Positions 11,448-20,423 of a stretch of 64,000 nucleotides of DNA are shown piece after piece. The translations under genes and the position numbers were made by a program. Within the stretch, counting starts at the first letter, position 1. Each line of letters opens with the position of its first letter. Origin of the DNA: Glaciozyma antarctica PI12 (lineage: Eukaryota; Basidiomycota; Microbotryomycetes; Kriegeriales; Camptobasidiaceae); assembly GCA_002917775.1 (NCBI GenBank), contig KZ627149.1:1282455-1346454 (forward strand), in the 5' to 3' direction. Under the pieces are notes generated by a model. It saw only the letters and a program-made list of their open reading frames with translations. It made no database searches and was not told the DNA's origin.

Positions 11448-13419
11448 TTAATTATCCGGGTATAGCACCTCCCCCCCTCTGGTCGCAACCAGCCTCATCC
11501 CCTCCCTCCTCCTGAAGAACTTGCCGGTCTCGACGACATTCATCGGCGCGAACATATCGCTCTCCTCAATCGGCTCCATCGCTCCTTCGACGTCATCGGG
11601 AGAAAGCCAGCGAGTCTCGCCCGCGAGGTCGACCTGATACAGAAAATTGAGAAATCAGCGAGAGTCGGGGCGAAACGGCGGTGAGAGCTCACGACGAGGT
11701 ACTTGAGCTCCTTGTTACCTGTGTGAGAGAAAGGAATAGTCAGCAGCGTCGAAAGGCCGCGACAGAACGACCGCACTCACCACCGCCCGCGAGCCACTGC
11801 CACCCCACGAGCGCCATCGCTCCCTCCGCTCTGCTCCGATTCAAGACGTGGCCGATGTAGAACTTGATGTCCTTCTCCGCCTCTCCCCTACGCAAAACCT
11901 CCGGCTCCGCGTCGTCCGCCTTCCTCTTCGCACGAACGAGCAGCTCGCCCACGGCGCGCTCCCCGTTCGTCGCCCGAGGGAGGAAGACGTCCTCGAGTAG
12001 ATCGATGTCGAACGGAAAATTGCGCTCAATCGAGGGGTGGAGAAGTTGTCGTCCTGGGTTGTCCGGTTCACCGAGGGTGAAGAGAGCCGAGGAAGCGGCG
12101 TAAATCGATTGCGAGGTGGGAGTGTAGAGAGTCGGATCCGTTGCGCGGGAGGTGATTTCGTTGGCGGCACAAATAAGCTGCTCGTGAGCCAGTCAGGCTT
12201 CGCTAGGGGTTCGGGAAGAGAGGAGACGCACCACGTCCTTGGAGGAGGCCGGCTTGAAGTGGCTCGCCATCTCTTCCTCCGAGAGCGTCGACCCGCTATC
12301 TGCGGCGAGTACAAGCAAAGATCTCGAGGTGAGGAAGAGTAATGCCGGCGTCTGAGGCGCGTACGTCCAGGCCTCGCTGTCCGTCGTGTCCGCTGGAGCC
12401 ACGGCAGCGATGATGTGGAATCCAGGGAGGATTTTGCTGCAAGACTTGAGGTTGTACTCAACGGGCGCGTGGCGGACGAATTCGTGGAAGATTGCTAGGA
12501 GTGCGACGGAGCCGTACGCGGTTGAAGCAGCGGAGAGGGAGGTGATCATCTGGGCCGGGTCCTTGCTGAGAGCCGGTCCGTAGCGGTCCCAGGCGATACG
12601 CTGCTCGGTAAAAACGATGCCGAGGAAGAGAAAGGGCTGCGAACGAGAGTCAGGACAGAAGCATGGTCGGGAAGGGAGAGGGAGAAACTCACGCTCGAGG
12701 TGACCTGGAGGTAGGTGCTCGCGAGCAGGCGCCACACCGCCTCCGCCACGGCGGAGAACGGCGCATCTTCCTCCACGAATTTGGAAAGAAATTTTGCGAT
12801 GATCCGGAGGACCGATTCGAGATGCCTTTCGACCTTCAAGTAGCGAGCGAGGCGTGAGCGAGGAGGCGATCACCGAGGTGAAAGAGACTCACGGCTGGAA
12901 GGTCCGACCCACGATAGGCGACGAATGTAGCGATGCCCTTGAAAAGGTTGTCCTTGTCCCCATCCGCAATCTTGATCCAAGTCTCGACGGCCGCCGTCCT
13001 CCTGATGATCCCCAGCACCGCTCCCGCCCAGTACCTATAATTCAGCCAGTGCTCCGGCTCCACCTCTTCCGACACGCGCTCGAGACAACGTCGTACGAGG
13101 AAGCCGAAATCTTGGAGATGATCCGAAGCCGGCGATTCGGGGCCAGGACGAGCTCGCGCAGCAAGTCCCTCGCCAGACAATCCCGCTCGACTCGAGTGCG
13201 ATGGTTCTCGGCCAAGCTGAAGCTCGGAGGAGTGGAGTTGGAGTAGAACCAGCGCGCCTCGAAGTGGGGCTTCCAGAGAGAGTTCGAGAGGGCGATGTCG
13301 CGGAAAGCGGAGGAGACGAGCGTGCAGGCGAGGAGTGTGCCGCGCGAGAGGTGTCTCTCCTTGGGGTCGAGGTGGGAAAAGATTCGCTCAACTATCTCGG
13401 GCGGGACGTAGGGCGGCAT
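11448..13419 (-). CDS. FBXO21-like F-box protein, copy 3 (best preserved)
   Basis: Starts MPPYVPPEIVERIFSHLD (F-box) and runs through helical blocks (VERHLESVLRIIAKFLSKFV, AYGSVALLAIFHEFVRHA) to a YccV-like segment, IKFYIGHVLNRSRAEGAMAL. It ends GEVLYPDN at 11448. FBXO21-type proteins are SCF receptors; the bacterial YccV/HspQ fold binds hemimethylated DNA or aids Lon proteolysis, but its role in F-box proteins is not settled. All later exons join cleanly. The one problem is at 13035-13096. Read as exon it forces a frame change, although it still encodes a paralogue-like CLERVSEEVEPEHWLNYRYW. Read as a 62-nt intron (GTACGA donor, GCTGAA, TATAG) the frame is kept. It may therefore be functional with an intronised segment, or newly broken. 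Confidence 0.7.
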
Positions 13420-13610
13420 CGGGAGGTGGAGGTTGGGAGAAGCAGGACGAGGTTCGAGCTGGGGGACAAGGCAGGCGTTCAGCTCCTCTCTTCTTTCCGC
13501 CAGCGCACCGGGCGCACCTGTTTGTAGCAGAGACTGTTCCTGTCCTCCTGAGCTGAGCACGAACTGAACGACGCGAGGGGAGGAACAAGAGAGACGAGGT
13601 GCCTCAGCTC
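13420..13610 (-). repeat. Leader of F-box copy 3; inverted duplicate of 2-196
   Basis: The reverse complement of this stretch repeats the first 196 bases of the window. The match is nearly exact in the distal 95 bases and includes the same 5'-UTR intron position (GTGCGC donor, GCTGAAC branch, CCCCAG acceptor). In copy 3 the intron stays open in the coding frame, so an upstream N-terminal extension cannot be excluded. The adjoining 13611-13846 holds the leader of the next gene, including a probable 5'-UTR intron that begins GTGAGT near 13720. Confidence 0.85.
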
Positions 13611-13846
13611 GGAGTCGTTCAGGCGTTCGCTCCTTGTCCTCTTCCCCTCCACGTCGTCGAGTACGCTCAACGCCACCTACGTCTTCACCGCTCAGCTACA
13701 CATTAACACGCGCCAGGTGAGTCGTCTCTCGTACGAAGCCTTCCCGCTCGACAGCTGACTCCTGCCCCGCTGTCGCAGCTCTCCTCCACTTCACCTCATT
13801 ACTCCAGCTCCACCCTTCCCTCTCGTCCTCCCCGTACTCCGCCACA

Positions 13847-15028
13847 ATGCCCACCGCCATCATCAACTCTCTCCCCACCGAACTTCTCGACTACATTATC
13901 GAACTCGCCTGCTCCGACAACGAGGGCGCGTGGGAGGCGGCCCGCACACGCCGAGCTCGAGGTTCCACCTTCGCGCTTGTCGCGAGGAGGTGGAGGTGAA
14001 AAGCGCAGAGCTTGGTCTGGCACAAAGTCAGCATCCGCTCGAGGGAGAAGGCGGAGAGCTTTTGCGGGAGTGGCGCGCGAGGGAGGCACTCAACTCGCTC
14101 CGTGATTCTCGGGTCACACGGGTCCATCGGATCGGAGGTCGAAGAGGTGCTCAGAGCGTATCATGGAGTGGAGATTCTCTCGCTTGGGAAAGGTCGTTTT
14201 GCTGGAACTGCTCTCGCCATTCCGATGCTCGCCGGTGAGTTCTGGTTCAAGGCTTCACTCCAGGTTCGCCAACTGACTGAGAACGCTTGCAGGTCTTAGA
14301 GAGCTTCACCTTCGTAGCACCGACATTATTGAGCCGCTACCGCGGAGGTTCGGCTTCGACCTCTCGAAGCTCTCCATGATCGCTCTCCCTTCGCCGTCGG
14401 AAGAATACTCAGACGCCTTCCTCGCTTCGCTGACGGAGGCAACTAACCAACGTCTGGAGACATTCTACATTGCCTGGCAAGGATACGCCGACGAAGCCCT
14501 GACCAGGCAAATAGCCAAGCTGCTGCGAAGTCTACAGCCATCCGCTCCTCACCTCCGACATCTCTTTCTCCCCATCTTCAATTCCGACCTCGTGCCTGCA
14601 GCCACTTCCTTCTTCCGCACCGCAACGAATTCCACGTGCCTGACCCTCACCTATTTCCATCACCCTTCCGCTTTCCGCATCCTGTCCGCCCTCCCGCCGA
14701 CCCTCACCGTCCTCCGACTCGAAATCGAAGGCGAGCAGGACGACGGATGGCTTATTAACTCGAGCACCATCGAAGTCATTCGTCTCGCTATGAACGGGAT
14801 GCCGCAGCTGCGGTTGCTGTGTTTGGGACGTAGGACGGTCACAGATTGGGACCACCTCGAAGGGTGGCTCGAGCTGGTCGAGGAGTGCACGAGGAGGCAG
14901 GTTGAGCTTAAGTTTGATTCAGGACCAGTTGATCTCCAGTACGTCCTCTGGTTGCTTCCTGCGCCGGAGACCAGCGCTGACTACGCCTTCTCTTCGCCAG
15001 AGCCTACCTCGTCAAACGCACGACATAG
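13847..15028 (+). pseudogene. F-box/LRR-like protein with early in-frame TGA
   Basis: Starts MPTAIINSLPTELLDYIIEL, an F-box-like helix set, and reaches STFALVARRWR. There it meets TGA at 13997-13999, exactly in frame. The same frame then continues as QSLVWHKVSIRS and, after an intron, LRELHLRSTDIIEPL, ending TAYLVKRTT or similar at 15028 after one more intron. This is the usual layout of the expanded F-box/LRR-like proteins of red yeasts, with an RRW block followed by hydrophobic repeats. No intron can remove the TGA. Either the gene is broken, is read through, or is translated from the methionine just after the stop (near 14012) without its F-box. A 5'-UTR intron precedes it. Confidence 0.6.
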
Positions 15029-15745
15029 CGTTCCACCCCACCTCCCTCCTCCTTCACGCCTCTGCTTTACCACCCCTCCCTACGACGCTCCACCTTCATC
15101 CGCTTGGCTCATTCCCTCCCCCAATTCCTTGCTCCGATACCTTTCCCATCTCACCCCACTCCCGAACTTCGCTCCCCTCGATTTGGCGCAGTACTTGAAG
15201 CGAGGAAGCTTGAGGGGAGGAGGAACGCAATGCACATTCATCTGTCAAGTCGAGCACCTTGTCGCCACGGCCCGAGTCGAAAATCGTTCGGCGAGCGAGA
15301 GCAGGCCATCCTTCGCGAGAGCGGCCGGTCCCTCCGCACCTCCCTCGCACCTTTGGTTGAAAGAGCTTTTTGTGCCCCGAGCTTCGTTGAGAGATTTCGA
15401 GTGCGAAGGCAGAGAGAGGTACAGCGAGAAAGCGAAGCGGCGACAGCTGAATCAAAATGCATTCAGCGCCTCCTTCAAGGTCGGCATCGTCGCAAGAGCT
15501 CAGGCCTGCGTGTCGCCTGCGTTAGCTGCTGCCCTGCTGCGTATGTGAGAGGCCAGATCGTACCTGCTGCAAGAGACGGAGGGGATGTTGCGAGTGTGCG
15601 GTGCGAGAGAGAGGGGAGAAGGAAAGGCTGAGTGCGGTTCGTCGAGTCCAAGTCACCCTCGAAGGAGTCGGTGCGAAGCTCCTCCTCCGGATCCAGCAGA
15701 GCCACGAGATACTCCGGCTAAGCGTACATAAATTCACTGATGCAC
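15029..15745. other. Convergent spacer, F-box-like gene / TRAX
   Basis: 717 bp between two stop codons. Open frames run through it on the plus strand because of high GC, but none shows a domain, and reading them would need the upstream intron retained. I take it as 3' UTRs. Confidence 0.4.
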
Positions 15746-16945
15746 TCAAGCTTCGATCCCAGCCCCTCCCTTCCCATCCGCAAGGCCCTTCGCAAACGCC
15801 TCCTGCAGAACCGCTGATCCCGAGTACTCCGCCGCACGAATCTTGAGCGCGTAGCTCGCTGAAGGGATTCATCAGCAACGGTTTAGCGAGGGACGAGAGA
15901 GGCAAGAACGCACCAGTCTCGATCTTGGAGAGCGACTGGTCGAGCACGCTCAGCTTCTTGTTGAGGTTGCGAACGTACACCCCCAGCGGGTCCATTTCTG
16001 CACACATCTGTCAGCTTTGCTTCACATAGCGTCCCCACTCGCCAACTCACCTCCTTTGATCTCCCTCACAAACGCTGCGATCCCCGCGACGCTCGCCAAC
16101 CCATCTCCCTCGCCCTCTCGCACCCCCAAGCTCCTCCCAACGCTCCCAATCGCCAATCGCATAAGCTCTCCCGTTAAATCCGCGATTCCACCGAGGTAGT
16201 CTTCGGTCGTTACGAGGACATAGGGCGTTCGTGAGGGCTGAACGGGGTCGGAAGGGAGGTCGGAGGTGGAGAGGGTAGAGGTCAAGGCGGAAGGAGCGGG
16301 GTCGGCGAGGGATTCGGCGGGGGAAGGGAGTGGGGCGGAGAGGGAAGCTTGGACGAGCTCCAGGGAGGGGAGAGTGTGGTGCAGGAGGTAGTGGTGGAAG
16401 GTCATTCCCTCGATCTGCGTCCGTCAGCTCCCTCTCCTCAGACGAAGAGGAACGCAGTGCTCACGTATTCCTCCACGCCCGGCGAGACGTTGTTCTTGTA
16501 CCTGCGCCCTCCATCAGCCTCCCTCCCTCCCCAGCGCAGCAGCGACTCACCTCCAATAGGCCTCACCCTGCACCTCTCCCGCCAACTTGACAAACAGCTT
16601 CTCCAGCTCCCCAAACTTCTCCCCAGCCTCCTTCATCACCGCATCCTTATCCCTGCTCGTGATCCTGTCCCGCGCATCAGCTCCACGCGCTCCACGAGCC
16701 TCGGAGGACTCACCGATGTAGCGCGAAGATGAGCTTCTTCGACAAGGCCGTCACGTCGCGGGATAGCTTGATGATTCGCTCCCGACGGTCGTACTGTGTG
16801 CATCGGATTAGCGGGGGAGCTGCAGCGGGGAGAGAGGACGGACGTGGGCGTCAAGTTCGGCGCGGTAGGTCGAGAAGGCCGACAGGAGAGTCTCTCCGCG
16901 GGTTCGCTTGGTTGAAGCTGCTGCTAGAGGAGCTTCAACTCCCAT
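15746..16945 (-). CDS. TSNAX: Translin-associated protein X (TRAX)
   Basis: About 290 residues, the usual TRAX length, in about seven exons. Residues matching the family are ELDAHYDRRERIIKLSRDVT, ALSKKLIFALHR, TTEDYLGGIADLTGELMRLA and LDQSLSKIETASYALKIRAA. TRAX pairs with translin to form the C3PO endoribonuclease, which processes small-RNA passenger strands and tRNA fragments. The DLTGELMR motif carries the acidic residue used in the TRAX active site. No translin gene is in the window. Splice sites are ordinary and the frame is intact. The start at 16945 (MGVEAPLAAAS) follows an in-frame upstream extension that looks like leader. Confidence 0.9.
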
Positions 16946-18457
16946 CGCGGTTGACGTGTTGAGCTGGGAGGAGTTGAGGTGGGAGGCGAAGCAGCGAAAC
17001 CAAGTCGCGCGGCCAAGTTGGAGATTTCTGGCAGAGCCCTCTCTTGATCCTCTACCACACGCTCGATATCTCAACTCTTCACTTCGAGCTTCTCAGTACA
17101 GCTTCTCCGCCGTATCAGCTTCCTCAGCTACGCGCGATCAGGACCGTCCTTCTCCCAGCAGCAGGTGAGCCTCCCTGATCGACTCCTGGACGACGACGCT
17201 GGGAAGGATGTAACATACACATTCTGAAACTCCGAAGGGGGCCATCAACAGGGAGCTTGCTCTCTGGGTCCCCTCTTGAGGAACAAACTCCAACGCTTAA
17301 ACTGACCCTCCGTCGTCCTGGTCGACTTTTCGTCGACGTCCGCAACGTACCCATGTCGTGAAGAACGGATCGCTGACTCGTTCTTCCCGTACAGATACTC
17401 GCCGCTCGATCGCCTCCTTGCTCGCCATCAGCGGCGCGATCTCGCGTCTCCCACTCGACCTTCGAGGGCGGAAGATTTTTTTCTCCTTGCTTGCACGCGC
17501 TGGAGGGGGAGGAAAGAGGAACGGGGCAGCTAGCTGAGCTTCATTCCCGAGGAACGCAGCGTGCCAAACCCTGCCACCCTTGCTCGAGCACCGGTGTCTG
17601 TGTTCCGCGCGGTGTGTTGTGGCTTCGGCTGGGAAGGATGAAGGGACCGAAGCACGACGACCTCGAGTGATTATACACTTTTGGCAGAACCGCTACTACG
17701 AGTTCTCCTTTGCCTAATGGTCCTGGTAACAGGGGCTGTTATGCGGGGACAGCGATGAAGCGAACTATCTTAAACGATACATTATGACCTGGTCGTCGTT
17801 CTTCCGTTCCTTGGGGTTAGTTCGTTGGACGTTGGAGGCGAGGGTGCAGACTGGGGATGGAATTCAGCTGTGTCAGTGACCTTTAAAGCTCTGGGCTTCT
17901 GCTTCGGCCTCAGCACCCGTCGAGGCGCTGCTGCGAAATCTCTCCGCTTGCTGCTCGACACTTTCTCCCACCTCGCTCCCTCTTATTTCCAAGAATAGAT
18001 GCGCACGATTCTGCTCTCCAACACGCTGCTCGTCTCGTCTCAGCCCGAAGCACGTCGGCTCAAACCCTCAGCTGGGCGCCGGTCCTCCTGGCCTTTATTC
18101 TCGCTCTTGGCTCCTCTCGCCTCCCACAAGCCTTGGCCTCTTTCCACCACCTTCACCATCTCGCTCCGATTGCGTGGACGTTGCCATGGTTGCGCTCCTC
18201 CGCTCCGTTCCAAGGCTCCAATCCGAGATACGTCCCCGCGTTCGTTCACCTCGCTTTCATTCCTCGCAGTCTGTTACTCTATTGATACGCGTCTCCTGAA
18301 ATGTAAACCACTCCAGAGAACCGAGCGAAAAACGAGAGCAAATATAGATATAGGTCGGAGATTGGGGCGGACCCAACGAGTCGGCACTCCGTTGTCTCGT
18401 CCTCCCTCCCGTCTTTGACTCCTTGCCCTCCCACCACACCGCACGAGCAGCCCCAGC
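16946..18457. promoter_or_regulatory. Divergent spacer TRAX / aminotransferase
   Basis: 1.5 kb between two divergent starts, longer than most spacers here. It contains short poly-T and AT-rich tracts (for example near 17470 and 17770) typical of fungal promoters. I found no coding frame, RNA gene or repeat that I could support. Confidence 0.4.
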
Positions 18458-20036
18458 ATGAGCACCGAACCGCCTCCTCTCTGCTTCTCCCTCAATACGA
18501 ACCTAATCGCCACCTCCTCACCCCCGTGCGTCGCTCCCCGCGCTCCTCTCCCGCTCCTAACGCTCCTCACAGGATCCCCCTCGCCTCAGCCTGGGCAGCT
18601 CTCTACGTCCCCACCCCCTCAACGCCGCTCATCAACCTCGCCCAAGGCGTTCCCGGTGCCCCTCCGCCGCCTGAGTTCCAGAGAAGGCTGGGGGAGGCAG
18701 CGGCTGATCCGAGGACGACGATGTATGGGGATTTGAGGGGGGATGAGGGGTTGAGGAAGGCGCTGGCGGGGGATATTAATGGAGTTTATGGAGTCAGGGA
18801 GGGGGGGAAGAAGGTTGGGGAGGAGGAACTGGCGCTTACGGCTGGGTGCAACCTCGTGAGTTCGAGCCGAGGGGGAACAGGAGAGGGAGGAACTGATGAG
18901 GACAGGCGTTCTATGCTACGATGCTCACGCTCGCTAAAGCAGGGGACGAGGTTATCCTCCCTACGCCGTGGTACTTTAACGCCGAGTACGTCCCTCCCCC
19001 CTCTCACGCATCTTGACTCACCGGCGTGCACAGGATGACCCTCACTCAACTCGGTATGACCCCCACTCAACTCCGGTGATCACCCCCCACTCCCCTCCCC
19101 TGCGCTCTCCCTCTGCCTCTGCCTCATCACCCCCCTCACTCGAGCTATCGTCCTTATCACTCCTAACAATCCGACGGGAGCAATCTACCCCCCGGACCTG
19201 ATCAGGGAGTTTGGAGCGCTTGCGAGGGAGAAGGGAGTGGCGCTGGTGGTGGATGAGACGTACAGGGAGTTCTTGGAGGGGAGACCGCATACGCTTTTCG
19301 TCGACGAGCCGGAGTGGAGAGGGTTCTTGGTCCACTTGTTCTCGTTCTCCAAGTGCGTTCTTCCCCTCGCTTTCAAACCGCGACGTTGCTGATGCCGGAG
19401 TAGGTCCTACGCAATTCCAGGCCACCGACTCGGTGCTCTCCTCGCTTCCCCTCGCCTCCTCGTCGAACTACACAAGACGCTCGACTGTCTCCAGATCTGC
19501 CCCGCGCGTCCTGCGCAGGTGGCGTGCGAATGGGCGGTAGAGGGGACGAGGGAATGGAGGGAGGCGACGAGGGATGCGATTAGGGAGAGGGGGGAGGTAT
19601 TTAGGGAGGTTATGAAGGGGGTGGAGGGGTGGAAGGTTGAGGCTTGTGGAGGGTATTTCGCATACGTGCGTTCCTTCCTCCTTTCTCGTTTAGCATGTGG
19701 CTGACGAGGACGCAGGTTCGCCATCCGTACGAAGGAGCGTCGTCGGAACTCGTGGCGGCGAGATTGGCAGAGCACGTCGGCGTCGTCGTCCTCCCTGGCA
19801 CGTTCTTCGGCCCTCCCTTTGCAGACGTCAACGAGGATCGTTACCTCCGCTTCTGTGCGTCCTCTTCTCTCGCTGCGTGGACCAGACTGACGAACGACGC
19901 AGCGATCGCGAACGTCTCGAACGACACGCTTCGGCTGGTTCCTGCGCGGTTGATGGCACTTAACGGGCTTTGGAAGTCATTGGGTACGGTGCCGAAGGTC
20001 GTGGCGGGGGAGTTTGTGGGAGCTGTGAGCGATTAG
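18458..20036 (+). CDS. PLP-dependent aminotransferase, class I/II
   Basis: Roughly 400 residues. Family landmarks in order: LINLAQGVPGAPPPPEF, an MYGDLRGDEGLRKAL segment, ILPTPWYFNAE, VLITPNNPTGAIYPP, VALVVDETYREFL, and the cofactor lysine in FSFSKSYAIPGHRLGAL. The C-terminal domain follows (GGYFAYVRHPYEGASSELV, VVVLPGTFFG, YLRFCVAIAN). Fold type I enzymes of this kind transfer amino groups to 2-oxo acids; the substrate cannot be told. Between FNAE and VLITPNNP the frame does not run through: a 21/22-bp tandem duplication at 19035-19077 adds one base. The frame can be kept only by splicing from GTATGA near 19054 to CGAG near 19155, which drops about 25 family residues. The gene may thus be damaged. 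Confidence 0.8.
19035..19077 (+). repeat. 21/22-bp tandem duplication inside aminotransferase
   Basis: Two adjacent units beginning ATGACCC and ending CTCGGT or CTCCGGT differ at one base and one extra C. The extra base shifts the reading frame between the first and second unit. Confidence 0.85.
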
Positions 20037-20423
20037 AGTAGGGCGAGGAATCTAAAAGTGTTTATCGTGCGAAGCGGTCGGGCGAAGCTGGGTTTTCTCG
20101 AGTTTCGATGGCTCGCTTGCTCGAAATCGAGCCCATCGATTTCGAAGGTTTTCCTCCGAAGATTACCCTCCTCTGTGTGCTGTCTCCAAAGGAAGAGGAA
20201 GAACCTCGGCCAGCGAGCTCTAAATAAATGAAATAAATTGAATATTCTTTCGAGGTGACGACGAGCTCGCTCTTCCTCCTCCTCCCCTCCCCTTCTCCGA
20301 CACCAAATCCCGCCCAGCGCTCTCTCCCAAACACCCTCAGCACCACCTCCACCTCGCCAGCCACCACCCCGAGCGCCAACAGCCACAGCCCCCGCCCCCC
20401 CCCTCCACCCCTTCGACACGACA
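20037..20423. promoter_or_regulatory. Spacer upstream of YKT6
   Basis: 387 bp holding the aminotransferase 3' end and the YKT6 promoter. An AT-rich patch lies at 20218-20243 (AAATAAATGAAATAAATTG), followed by a pyrimidine-rich leader. Confidence 0.45.

Noticed and set aside
15104-15631. Plus-strand frame downstream of the F-box-like gene
   Set aside because: It overlaps what should be 3' UTR, has an Arg-rich chance composition and no splice or domain support.
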